64,000 bases of DNA. Origin: Tubulanus polymorphus. Its lineage: Eukaryota; Nemertea; Palaeonemertea; Tubulaniformes; Tubulanidae. The translations under genes were made by a program, and so were the position numbers. This document shows positions 23,527-35,399 of this stretch, piece by piece; within the stretch, counting starts at the first letter, position 1, and the number at the start of each line of letters is the position of its first letter. The stretch is taken from assembly GCF_964204645.1 (NCBI RefSeq), contig NC_134035.1, forward strand, positions 12,009,951-12,073,950, written 5' to 3'. The notes beneath the pieces are model-generated. The model was given only the letters and a program-made list of their open reading frames with translations, had not been told where the DNA came from and did not search any database.

Positions 23527-25492
23527 TGATGCAAAAATCCAACCCGAAAATTAATAATTCTTCTTATCAAAATTTCGTCATCAAAATTGAACTACTTACA
23601 AAACAGTTACTGTTATATTTGAAACCATTATACGTTAAACATTATATTTTATGTACAGATTGTCAAAATTATCATATATAACATATATACTTATACTTAT
23701 ATATGTCTTTATCAGTATATCTATAAATCATGCGATAAACAGCAAAATGTCGGCAACTTCAAACATTCCTAACACACCCTCTCCCTCTCTCTCTTTTTTC
23801 AAGTATTACTTCTGTTTTTATTGAGAGGAGCATTGGTTTGAATTTCGATATGACGCGCGTCCCATTAGCGAGAAATTTCTCAACTCCGTCCAAAACAACT
23901 GTCACTTTCATTTATAAAAAAAAATCCTGTGCCAAGGATCCATTTACGCAGTTTACTTATGGGAATCTTTCTGTTATGAAATAAGAAAATTTGATATTGA
24001 TACTTCCACTCCGACCACCCCCTAAAACCTGTTGTGGAGAACACTGCACTATGACAAGCATTACAGGGGTATAGAATATATATATATCTTTAATGTGGTT
24101 TTGTAATTAACAAGTTCAATTTAGCAGTTGTGTGCGTGAATGTATTCCATTTCCTGCTCCTGTACACTTGTTAATATCGGGTAATTTTCCAGATTTTTTA
24201 TCTATGGGGCGTTTTGTATAAGTACATAAGAACCACAAGTGCTAGCGATGGCTGTCATAGGCAGTCGTACCCCATTACGGCGATATCCGGGCTCTTGAGA
24301 ATATTTCAAGAAAAAATGTTCAGGTACCAAATTACGATACGTCATTGACGATATTCTAAACGACTTGCTAGTTAAATTGATTGAGCGCGCAAACTGGGGC
24401 TTGTCTGGTTTCATGGAGGTTTTGGACTGATAGAAATAGAACCATTGAAACTGAATACATTCCAGACACCTAAAACACTCTGATGAACTAAATAAATTAG
24501 TAAAATCATGTGTATATATATATAAAATTGTATTATTTGAAATATTGTGTCGAAATGGTACAAACACTGATTCCAACAACAACAAAAGAGTGTTTGTTAT
24601 ATTGTTAATCATTGTTTAACCGATTATGCGTATGTTTGTATATGAACTACTGTTCTTTTTATTTCAATAACTGTTCAATTTATTGCGATATTGATTGTTG
24701 GAATAACACTGGGTAAAGGGCTGTTACTTATCATTGTGGACGTATGTTGATTTTTTGTTTTGAGATTTTTGTTACGCCGGATTCAGTTCTACAGTTGTGA
24801 GTTTCTGCATTGAAATTAGTTTGTTTTCGGAGCCAAATTTCAACTGGCAACTGTGGAAGTGAGTTGTGTATATTTTCCATGATGTCGTCGTACAATCAGT
24901 TTATACGATATATGTAGATAAACTTCAGCACGGGTTTCGCTATATCGCAGTTTCAGGGTCCGATCTAAGCACTTGTCCGATTGCCTGGGACAAGTATATT
25001 CTCATCAGCGCAAGTAGGTTATCATTATCACTTGTCCACCGAGCTAGTGCAATTTTATGTCACAAAGCTATTTTTCCCACTCTATACAACGGATGATAGT
25101 GCCACCAATTGGACTGCCTGTGTAGGGCAAGTAGCTTTTTGAGGGGGCAATCAAAATTTCAGATATGCTTGCCCCGGGGCAAGTGGCTTTCATTCCTTAG
25201 ATCACACCCTGAGTTTGTAGATATTGGACTCTGGATTTCGACATGTATACCGTTTAATGAAAACGTGCTTCAGCTCTTGTTACTAATGAAATATTTGTTA
25301 TGAACTCGAGGTTTATTGAAGTAGTTTATTGATTCAGATTCGATGCAATTAGTCGTGATTGGATTCAGAATGATTGAGCAGTGATTTAGAATATGATTTT
25401 TTTCTTTGATCGATTGAAGTATTTTTTATGTGTCACTCAATTCAATTATTCATGTAATATACGAGGTCTATCCATTATGCTGATAATCTCTT

Positions 25493-25740
25493 GTTGGCTG
25501 TGGCCTCTAGATTTCTACTGGTGATTCACCAAGAATCTGTTGTGATGATTGTGGCCTCTAAATTCTAATATATAGGAGATTCACCATAAATCTGTCTCGA
25601 TGGCTGTGGCCTCTAGATTCCCTCGGGAGATTTACCGAGAATCTGTTGTGTTTGTTGTGGCCTCTGGATTCCCACAGGAGATTCACCAAGAATCCATTGC
25701 AATGGCTGTGGTCTCAAGGTTACCAACAGGAGGTCCACTA
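25493..25740. repeat. Degenerate tandem repeat, about 52-57 bp unit, five copies
   Basis: GTGGCCTCTAGATTCC-like starts recur at about 25498, 25549, 25605, 25658 and 25708, each followed by GGAGATTCACCAAGAATCTG. Copies are diverged, suggesting an old array. Confidence 0.7.
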
Positions 25741-28352
25741 ACTATTGCGACGCCTGTACTCTAGGCTGTCACACTAAGTTCACCTAAAAATCTACTGTTA
25801 AGCAAAGTTGCGGGTCTCGGTGCTACCAAAATGTCAGAGAAAAATCAGTGAAAATATCTGGTTTCACGTTGCGATCGTCACTCATTCTGAATTCAATTTT
25901 AGATCGTGGACGTGTTAACATGTACATATACATGTACAATACGTATCGATAGCAATGGCAGTTTATTATTCCGTATTTTGTCATCGCAATACATGTACAT
26001 TGTACTGAAACGAAACAGCTGTCACCTATTTCTGTCTGGCTGTTCCGTAATTAACACGTTTACTTCACTAAAGTCAATGCAAGCGCTCTACTTGAATATT
26101 TCATTAGAATTCACAACAGACTGACGTCGTATTGTTTGTTATCCAGGACCGACGACAGAAACGCTTTAGCTGAGTGGTTTTACTTTTTTTTTCTGACGGC
26201 GGAAAGAACGCGAAACGATGGAACAATGTAACGATTCGCGCGATGAAAATATGAGTTTTTGTGATAGCGTATTCAATATAGTAGAAAATTCGACCTCAAC
26301 CAATTACTTAAACTTTGTATTGGTTTTGATTGTGGTACTATAGATTTTCTTGGAGGAATTTCTGAAAAAGTGTGCAAAAAGCGTCTCCAAAACTGTGGTA
26401 CCATTTTCAACCTGGCATTGATATCTCTGTACTCGGAAAAAAGATTCACCTTTGAACCGTTGAGCTGGTAGTGATTTTATTCACTGCTGGCTCTAATCCC
26501 ATTGATAGTAATTGACCATTAATTAAACTGGTTTTATTTGTTTGCAATGATAACGATTACATATGTTGACATTATATTCGTATTATGACCGTTCGACCTG
26601 AGTGAAATCAAACGTGAATACTTGTTAAATTGTGTTGAGATAGCAGAGACAAACAGTTTTAAAATTAGATGTTATTTCGTGAGTTAACCCTGCCAACATG
26701 ATTTAATTAGATTATCGTTAAAAGTCACCCATCAACTTCTGACGATGTATATTTTGATTCATAGATATCAAAAACTCAATTCGTAGTTAAAAAACTTTTA
26801 TGAGTTGTATTTATATTGGGAATATTGTTTTTGCTGTCCTCATCTTCCATCCATCCATTCCGGGCTGATGTACATAAATATGGTTGAATTAATTTCATTC
26901 ATTATTTCCGTCCCCCATTGGGTAAATAATGTGTACAAATCATTGTTAATGGTCTTTGTCAGTGATGACGAGCAATTTGAGAATATCCAAGGGATGCTTA
27001 ACCGCTTATGGCTGAAATAGCCCGTTAAAGTTGTACGCATCAAAGTTAATAATTAGAATTTTGGCTTCATTATTATTTTATCGCGTTCTATATACACAAG
27101 AATTATGAATATATATTTGATTAATTAATAAACAGTAATCCTGCCAGTTTTGTACGTACCAGGTTGTATTAAGAAACATTCCCCGTTTTGCGATACCCTG
27201 TTTATTGAAAGTCTGAACAGCAATATATACGAGTATAATGATTATATTAATGCTAATACTGTCTAATATTTGATAATAAAGTATATAGCTCCTATTTTCA
27301 AGATATAAATCTTTTGTTTTCACTTCATGTTCGAGTATTTGGATTCCAGGTTCTGTAATTTATCCTTCACGTTACTACATTATACTTCACGTTATAGGTT
27401 TTATCCTTCACATGATGAAGACTTGAGCGTCTGTTTGGCGGGAATGGCTGCACATACACTAGTGCCCAGGCTTTAGCACTAGCCCTGTCGTAGATCTCTA
27501 CAAGTGAAGTAATCATCGGAGGACTACTGGGGGTCAGAATAGAATCTTATAGCCAGTATGGTGATCAGTAAGGATTGGGTGTCCCAGGATAGAGCATTGT
27601 AGCCCTAGACTCCTTACAACCAGCGCCGAGTGATCCGGTGATTTAGTTCTCGGGACAGAGTTCTAGGTAGTAGACATTCTGTGGCTCAACTTCCCCCACA
27701 ATATGCTGTTGGTGGAGTGAGTTATCGTCAAGAGGGTTGTCTCTTACAACTATGCCAAATTCTTCAGCCCTCATTCAACAATGGGTGTGATCTGGAATGC
27801 GAAGGTACTTCTATCTGTTCCAAGTTTAGGGAGAGATATTTACATTTACTGATTGTCATATTCGATGATAGTAGTTCATATTCACTTGACACATATTTCC
27901 ATATCTCTGTACATACATATATATATATAGAGAGAGAGAGAGTGAGAGCAAATAAATATCCCATTATCAGCAGAAACATAAAAACAAAATGATCTACAAT
28001 AAAACAGTAGTTTTTATTTATTCATACCTAATAAATACAGAATTGCTACAGCTTACACTCTGTTTACCTCAGGCCCCAGAAAAAATATTACAATCTCACT
28101 CCAATTCATTATGATAACAACCAATCGTCTCTCCAGATGCCCCCGAAATTCGTGTGTACCTTTGAAAGAATTTATTGGTCCTTCGAGATCAGTGACATAC
28201 GAGCAATTATCTCAAGATAAGTTTGTCCACTGTCCTTATTAGACAAAGTCCATCAGTTCAATGTTTTAAGAAGAATTTAAAACATAATTTTTCAAGAACA
28301 TTTATTCAATTAATCTTAGTCACCTGTCTAGCTTAATATTCATTCTTCAACA

Positions 28353-28457
28353 TCCAGTTCCACAGTTGCGAGTTAAGATTTGACTCTGGAGTTCAAACAT
28401 TGAAAATGAACTGATTCTAACTCTGAGTTAACTCTAACTCATTACTGTGGAACTGGA
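28353..28457. mobile_element. Short inverted-repeat element, TCCAGTTCCACAGT ends
   Basis: The terminal 14-bp inverted repeats TCCAGTTCCACAGT and ACTGTGGAACTGGA are perfect. The interior contains GAGTTAACTCTAACTC-like inverted stretches. About 105 bp, non-coding. A relative lies at 46896-47006. Confidence 0.75.
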
Positions 28458-28606
28458 TCCAAGTATTTTAAATTACTATTTAATCAGCTCAATATGTTTA
28501 AATGTTAATTATTATAATTGTAAAGCGCGCCGATCACAATCTGTAGGAGTGCACTGTATAAGGAAAATAGATTATCATTATTACCCGGTAACGTTATATT
28601 ACTGTA

Positions 28607-31600
28607 TCACGTTGGGCGACATTCTAAATCTAAAACTAAATGATCAACATGTGGAGCGTATGATTTCACATGCTCTATGTGTAAAACGTTTGTGTTCCAT
28701 TCGGTTTTATGTAGCGATTCTAACATATGTTTAATCACAGATGCTGTTCGTAACGCCCACTGAGTCCATATTCGAGAAACCTCTGATTTCTTATCGTCGG
28801 ATTTAGATATTTTTTGTTCGGTATCTAATTCAGAATCGTGGTTAGAAGGTTTAGACGCGACGTTCTGATGAACGTGAAGAATTCCTCCGGATTTTCTTTT
28901 TAACAAGCGACAAGCGACCGGCCAACCATCTTCCGAACTCGGTATCAATCCTAGATTAACGCGATCGGCTATATCGATCAAATCGATCTGTAAAATTCAT
29001 CAGAAAACGATCAGAACCATTTGGAAATGGAGAATTCAATTTTCGGTATGTCCACTTTCCATCCATTTACACAAATCCCATGAGTTTTCCCTGATTTTTC
29101 CATGTTATAACACAAAATTCTCTGAGTCAATCAGAGATATTCCTAGGTTTAAAATGTTACGATTCATTCATTTTTCATTAGATGTATTGATCAAGAACAC
29201 ATAGTCAATAGCATCATCCAAATAATAAATAGTTTTCTAGGTTTTTGGCAAAATTAGTGAAATTCCTAGAATTCCCCCCTGACCTTTCTGATTGCCCGAG
29301 TTTTGCAGGTCAATGGCCACCCTGATTTTCAGGGGGAAGAGCTTACCGTTCGGTTGTCGCCTTCGTGAATCTGACAACGATTCGCGACTTTATTCAAAGT
29401 CAGATTTCTCTTCAGGGCAGCGACAGCATCGGGATTCCATTCACAAGCGTGAACGAAACTAGCACCGGCGTGAACTAGATAGGGCAACGTGAAATAACCA
29501 ATACCTGCAAAATAAAAGTTAAATGATGTTCAAATGCTATTCGACGTTGTATCAATATCTACTTCGCTGACAGTTTGCTCTAAAATACAATCATATCATT
29601 CATTCCTGTCCTCCTTTCACTTTCCATTTCATTTGTCTAATTATCAAAATTCTTTTTTATTGTTCCTCTGTGGGGTGTATAGTTTTCTCATTGGGTACAC
29701 CGCCGATAATCACGATAGGTAGAACACAATATCCGTGTTGACGCGATGAGGAGAGTATTCCACAATGATAATAAAAAGTCCGAAAATGAAACTTTGAGAT
29801 AGTAGTTTATTTCAACGTTTCGACTATATCCTAATAGTCATCTTCAGGAATAAGAATTCATTATTCCTGAAGATGACTATTAGGATATAGTCGAAACGTT
29901 GAAATAAACTACTATCTCGAAGTTTCATTTTCGGACTTTTTATTATCATTGTGGGATACTCTCCTCACCGCCGATAATGGCTTTCCATAATCCCTGTCAT
30001 CAAAAATACATCAAGAGGACTCTTTATGTATTTTTGCTGTCATGTATGTATGTAATAGGGCCTATAAATTATCTATGGATATAACGAAAACTTGTATGTC
30101 ACTTGTATATCACTTATTAGTACCAAATTAAATAATGGCTTTTCTCCGCATAATTCCCTTCTTTCTAAGTATATTACTTCATGCCTTGCCAAACACTAAT
30201 TATTTACTCACTCACCAATTTACTCAATTAACCTGTCCTCCTCTGTATATATACCCCTGTTTTAAGTCTATTTCTCACACCTGACGATGATCTCTAGGGT
30301 GAGATCGAAACGTCGTGTCTTTTAAATATTTTAGATTTAATAAATAAATTCTGGTTTTTAAATTCTTTTAATCTGTAAATAGTGGGATTTTATCTTATTA
30401 TCCGTTCACCACGTTAGAGTGTGGTCATCGTTCTATCGAAAACTTGTATGATTTTCGAATAAATGACAAAATTCATTCTTATCATTATTATTATTATCAT
30501 ATACACAGATTCAAAGATTTGATCCTTTCAAAATTGAAATCACTTAGACGTCAGTGTTTCAGTCATTCTAATGGGACAGTAGTAAGAAGCTACACAAATC
30601 ACATTTCTTTATGTAATATTTGTATTCAGTAATAGAAATAAAGTGGACAATTTTCTCGGCTTAGATCTATGGTTGTTTTGTTAGGTTTATTGAGGAGAGA
30701 ATCCCACAATGATAATAAAATGTCCGAAAAAGAAACTTCGAGATAGTAGTTTATTTCAACGTTTCGACTATATCCTAATAGTCATCTTCAGGAATAATGA
30801 GATACTACTGAAGATGACTATTAGGATATAGTCGAAACATTGAAATAAACTACTATCTCGAAGTTTCTTTTTCGGACTTTTTATTATCATTGTGGGATTC
30901 TCTCCTCATCGCGTCAACACGGATATAGTGTTCTACCAATCGTGGTTAGGTTTATTGTATTACTGTCGGGACAACTACTAGTTTATTGTTAATGCCGACA
31001 ACAACTACCGGTAACTGTTACAACTTCGCTATAAATCAATGGAAATATTTTTACCGGCGTAAAGATCGACGACAGTTTCTCCGGAACACGGGAAAGACGA
31101 GACTCTTAGTTTCTCAGTGATATTCCCTGAACTAAACATACACTTTGTCACATCATAACAGTACCTGAATCAAGAGAAAACAAAGCATTTTCAGCTCGAA
31201 TCATCGGGTTTCAATTCAATGAGTTTTTACGTTGATAGAAATTTTTTAGAGATCATGACGTCAGATATGACGATTCATCGATGATCACAAACTTTTATTT
31301 TTATTTTTATTTTTATTTTTAATTTTCACAAATTTTTATCCCAAATAGGACGATTTTCATAATTTCATACTTGACGAACTATCGGTTAGGCTAAAAGAAT
31401 TTGATACCTCGTTTCCGATTACTGGTGAGCTTAAAACTTGACCCACCTATCTACCCTGTACACCGATTTCTTTAAAATCATGATCAAACTTACAATAACA
31501 GACCCGGCAGTGATAGAAATGGACTGATTACAAATCTTATTGCAGTTAACAAAATGACCCGGCCGATTAGGGAGAAACAAGGCATCATTTTCATTCTAGC

Positions 31601-34600
31601 TTATAACAAACAGATTTTCAAGTTTATTGTAACAACATTGAACCATTGTACTTCAAAATGAAACAAATTACGATTATTCACGAAATCATCAATTTTCAAA
31701 CAAGAGCTGGAAGTGTATGTTTCGGAAAGGTGAATCGAGGTTATGAAGTTCAATTTTTTTTTTTAAACAAAATAAATCTTATCTATGAAGTGATTCTGCC
31801 GGCAGTGAGTCAACACCGCACGTCTCAGTAGTTCCGTGTAAACAACTTAGATTAATTCTGTCTAGTCAAACAAGTTCTATTCACACATTCTATGAAGGTT
31901 CCAGTATTTTCGCTATATCTTTCATAGATTGATCAAATGATTTAAAAAAAAAGAAATAAAAGGCTATACTTAATACGATTGTCTGTGTGTTGGACCCAGC
32001 TATCTTCACCGTAAACTAGTTTAACTTGTGGCGTTCTGAACCCGTCGGTGCTTACTACTGATTTCAATGCGATTTTAGTTACGTTCAACACTTTACAAAT
32101 TGTCTTCCACAATTCATCACCTGTAGTAATAGAAATATCAATACACATTTCAAATATTATTTCAGACTTCCACCATTCCACTTAGGACGCTGATAGATCT
32201 ATTTTTCGGGATTTTCAGGACATCATTTGCCTGGTGGTCTGAAATATTTATATCCGGAAACTTCAAGTTTATTCGATAGTGAACAAGATTTTCTTGGATT
32301 TCACACAACCACTCGTAGGCTACAAAATTCATGCATCAAAAACAATCTAAGAAGCGTTCACGTGTATTCCGTCCAAAAACTTCGTCACAGACATTTAAGC
32401 CGGCCCGCTAGCAAAACGGAAACACCCAATTTCCGTGACTGTAGCGATCTGGACAGCTGGATACTTTCGGAGCCACCCTATGAAATAAATTCAATTAAAA
32501 CTTATTCATCTAGAAATATATTGCGGGTTGAGGTCTATGACAATTATTTTGATTCGTAAAGTGCACCAAACCAAAACATAGTACGCTTCACGCTTGTCAT
32601 TTAATCATATTTAAACCTAGCCCTTCGGTCTGAAGACAAAAATTATCAAAAGTTACTTTCACTTTCACTCTCAAAAAGTGTGTCCTAACTCAGTAAAATA
32701 TCGGCAAGAATTCTTGAGCGTCAAACATTCCATATTATATTCAATATCGTATTTAAAGAATTCAGATTCAATGTTCTGAAAAAGAGTGCAAAACGAAGGC
32801 AAACCCTGGCTAGCGAGAATGGGCCGCAGGAGGTGATGGATATTTAAAATTATGCAAGTGACCCGGCAACCATGTGGTTATTGGGTCAGTTACTGGTCGT
32901 CAGAGAGGTAGCTCCCGTAGAGCCGCGCCGGAGTATATGTAGGTCAAAGCTACCAGGTGCGTCAGTTACTGGTCGTCAGAGAGGTAGCTCCCGTAGAGCC
33001 GCGCCGGAGTATATGTAGGTCAAAGCTACCAGGTAGTGAAAAGCATTCGTCAATACGCCGTATATACGACGTAATCAGTCAACGAGTGAGAACTTCATCC
33101 GTCCCGATTCAGAGTCTATCATTGCAACAGCAACATGGAATTCAAAGTTTTCGCCGTCGTTTTAGTGATGTTCATTTGCGTCGTAAATGCGCAATTATTC
33201 AACGACGACAAAAACCCGCTATCGAAATTCAACCAGATGAAAGACGATGTCGAAGACGCGATCGACGACACAAAATGGCACGTGAAATCGATGATCAATC
33301 ACATCACAGGCGACGACTCCCAATCGAAACTCAGTCACGACCTCGAAACAACGGGACGAAAGATATCGAGATGGATGAAGCGTCATCAAATCGTGTTAGG
33401 AGCGTCTGGAGGCACAGTTCTGGTACTGATAGTCCTCGCGTTGATTTGTAGAGCCGCTTGTGGTCGCCGGCGACGCCCGATTCCAATCGATCGCCAGATT
33501 TTGATTCGAGCTTAGAGAGAAATCTCAAACGGTACGGAATGAAGGAGGCGTCGAATGGAATCCATTAGCTATCTATCATGGACTTTATTCTATATAATAC
33601 ATGAACGCTTTATATTTTTTTTATATTTAACTTGGACGAAACTTCCGTGTTTCTAAATCTAGGTGCTTTCACAGATAATTTCTATCACATTCATAAATGT
33701 TCGGATTAATCGATGAATAATGAGCCTCGTTTTAAATCAGAAATGTAAAACGTTTTAAATCAGAAATGTAAAACTTTGATTCTTTCTGTAATTGGATGTC
33801 AATAATTGAAAAAATCAATAGTTTAAAATTTGCACTTTTATCTTAAACTCCATGCTTGTAATAGATATACAAATTTGTATAGCAAAAGTAACTAATATTT
33901 TTTTAAAGTGTGCCCTGTTATCAAAATGAACATTTTTAACGTCAAGCAGCTTACTTACTATAACTGAAAATAAATTCTTTGTTATAAGATATTGAATGTT
34001 GATTTCAATATTTCGGTTTAGCCATCCATTCCTGATGCGTACACAACCTTGGGGGAATTTTGAATTATTCATGTTTGTGTAAACAATAGTGCAGACAGGA
34101 TTTTATTCGACAAGTTTGTTTTTCCCAGGATAGGATTAGCTCCCTGGGTTGTTACGAAGCTGATGAGAGGGGATAGGTTTTAATGGGGTACCGACTACTT
34201 GGACATTATAAGAATAGAATTCAATTGTTACTTGCCGAACTCTTTCCAGATACTTTCTTGTAGATATTTCTCATCGATCAAAGCCAAATTACCGCGAACT
34301 TCCCAATTACGCGGTACATCTCGTTTCAGCTTTTCCACATCAATTTCATTACTTTTTTCGATATTTTTACCATTTGACATAATTGTAGTCACTGATGAAA
34401 TCAATTCAAGAAGGGCGGTTTCTAATTGTTTTAGCGTGTTCTTATTTCTTGATTGTTTAGAAACCGGTAATTCAACGTTGACTATTTCGTAATGCTTTCC
34501 TTCGATACTGATACCGGTTTGCTTGAGTAATGAAGTGTCGCCATCTGTCCTCATCGGCGGAATACACGGAACTGCTACCGTGTCGACGCAGTCATTAAAT

Positions 34601-34885
34601 TTGCCAATCGTTCGTTTCTCGTCAAACAATCCATTTTCGGTTAAGGAAATCCTGAATAAAATGCACATAATCGAATCCAAATTAGCAAAATAAAAAGAGT
34701 GTCAACGAAAGAAACAACACAAGGCCAATCTGTCTCTGACCATCCATCCACCTCCAGATCTGTTGTGACGTAAAAAGAACAAACAAACTCCCTCGGCCTC
34801 AAACGAGGAACTTGTTAGGCAAAGAATCTTACCGAATACTTTGTGCGAGCTGTTTTGTAGTGATAACAGCTGGACCGGTTTCCAT
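28607..34885 (-). CDS. TYW2: TYW2 (TRMT12), tRNA(Phe) wybutosine aminocarboxypropyltransferase
   Basis: Exons 34885-34833, 34651-34254 (or 34232), 32120-31970, 31164-31055, 29504-29347 and 28987-28607; with the 34254 end the product is 416 residues. TYW2 moves the 3-amino-3-carboxypropyl group of S-adenosylmethionine onto the tricyclic base at G37 of tRNA(Phe), the second step of wybutosine synthesis. Seen directly: HTDNRIKYCYDVTKCMFS, GNITEKLRV, the SAM-site motif DLYAGIGYFTLPYL, ACEWNPDA, ADRVNLGLIPSSEDGWP, GGILHVHQNV and the family C-terminus VKSYAPHVDHLVLDLEC. The first exons carry METGPAVITTKQLAQ and VPRNWEVRGNLALIDE. All junctions fit except exon 2 to 3, where the better-looking end at 34232 is out of phase. 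A one-exon gene nests in that intron. Confidence 0.9.
29711..29965 (+). mobile_element. Foldback element with 13-bp target-site duplication
   Basis: About 110-bp inverted arms meet at a tip around 29851-29868 (GGAATAAGAATTCATTATTCC). The left end has the additional ACACAATATCCGTGTTGACGCGATG. It is flanked by the direct repeat CACCGCCGATAAT at 29698-29710 and 29966-29978. Same family as 20151-21074 but with a single internal unit. Located in a TYW2 intron. Confidence 0.85.
30276..30345 (+). repeat. Fragment with CTGACGATGATCTC...GAGATCGAAACG motif
   Basis: It contains CTGACGA, a 6-bp stem (GATCTC/GAGATC) and GAAACGTCG, then TTTAATAAATAAATT. The layout is the same as the repeated core of the foldback family but the stem sequence differs. 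No ends or target duplication identified; probably the 3' end of a related element. Confidence 0.4.
30693..30944 (-). mobile_element. Foldback element, opposite orientation, 13-bp target-site duplication
   Basis: Same family as 29711-29965, but the extra terminal segment (GCGTCAACACGGATATAGTG) is on the right, so it inserted in the other orientation. Flanked by GTTAGGTTTATTG at 30680-30692 and 30945-30957. It lies about 0.7 kb from its relative in the same TYW2 intron. Confidence 0.85.
32219..32559 (+). CDS. Unassigned exon-like open frame
   Basis: It is preceded by a good acceptor (GGGATTTTCAG at 32208-32218) and reads 112 codons to a stop. Residues such as ETSSLFDSEQDFLGFHTTT and ASKTETPNFRDCSDLDSW look like a disordered regulatory protein with short motifs rather than random sequence. 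No partner exon was found. It lies antisense inside a TYW2 intron. It may be the last exon of another gene, a retrocopy fragment or chance. Confidence 0.3.
32885..33034 (+). repeat. 76-bp tandem duplication upstream of the small membrane-protein gene
   Basis: Two copies start at 32885 and 32961 and are identical except at the junction. Each contains GTCAGAGAGGTAGCTCCCG, GAGCCGCGCCGGAGTATATG and AAGCTACCAGGT. It lies 100-250 bp before the ATG at 33135, so it probably covers the promoter or 5' UTR. Confidence 0.8.
33135..33515 (+). CDS. Small single-pass membrane protein, intronless, nested in TYW2 intron
   Basis: 126 residues from ATG 33135 (context CAACATGG) to TAG 33513-33515. Residues 1-19 (MEFKVFAVVLVMFICVVNA) form a signal peptide. 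Residues 20-84 are a charged ectodomain with acidic amphipathic helices, and 85-108 a transmembrane segment (GASGGTVLVLIVLALICRA). A short basic tail (GRRRRPIPIDRQ) is predicted to face the cytosol, so a type I orientation is expected. I do not recognise a family. It is transcribed opposite to its host gene TYW2. The long frame at 32957-33451 overlapping it in another phase is Arg-rich and looks like a shadow. Real coding is supported by the complete topology and codon bias, not by homology. Confidence 0.65.
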   Translation: MEFKVFAVVLVMFICVVNAQLFNDDKNPLSKFNQMKDDVEDAIDDTKWHVKSMINHITGDDSQSKLSHDLETTGRKISRWMKRHQIVLGASGGTVLVLIVLALICRAACGRRRRPIPIDRQILIRA

Positions 34886-35399
34886 TTTACCACTGTTTCT
34901 GATGTTCTAAGTACTACATCTATTCTTATACGAGGGGAAACATTTAAAAAATCTGAAAATCAAAACACTATGGGCAACGACCTTCAGTTCGCGGTGAAAG
35001 AAATGGATATGAGTGCTACGAAAGAGACTATAGGGTGCCGACTGTAGCGTCTAAAACTGTAACTTTAACAGTGCTTATTCCGAAACGGCGAAAGTTGGTT
35101 AATTAAAAGGGTTATCGGTTTTGATGTAGATATTATGTCAAAAAGCTCTCTTGAGGCTTAATTCAACGAAAATTGAGTAGATTTGTACTTTTAGATTTGA
35201 GATTTTGAGTTAACGCTTAATACCCTAACCGAGTGCGGATTGCCATTTTTGTAATTACGAATGAACATAGGCCTATTTTCATGCTTTTTCTACCATTTCT
35301 ATTCTATATCTGTGTTCGTGATTCTTTTCTGTGAGATATACTTGAAATTTTGAAATTATCATCAGTGGGTTTGTGGCGGTAAATAGTTCAGACACGCGC

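Larger units (their letters stand above)
23086..28606. other. 5.5-kb gene-poor interval
   Basis: No convincing coding exon. Contents recognised: an inverted-repeat element at 23398-23526, a degenerate tandem repeat at 25493-25740, an AT/AG microsatellite at about 27917-27948 and a 105-bp inverted-repeat element at 28353-28457. Open frames at 24202-24612 (minus), 24866-25096 and 27681-27992 (plus) show no recognisable motifs. The left part probably contains 3' UTR of the PDZ gene and the right part 3' UTR of TYW2. Confidence 0.55.

Noticed and set aside
32957-33451. 164-residue Arg-rich open frame overlapping the small membrane-protein gene
   Set aside because: It runs in another phase over the 33135-33515 gene, starts inside the 76-bp duplication and has low-complexity Arg/Gln composition typical of a shadow frame.
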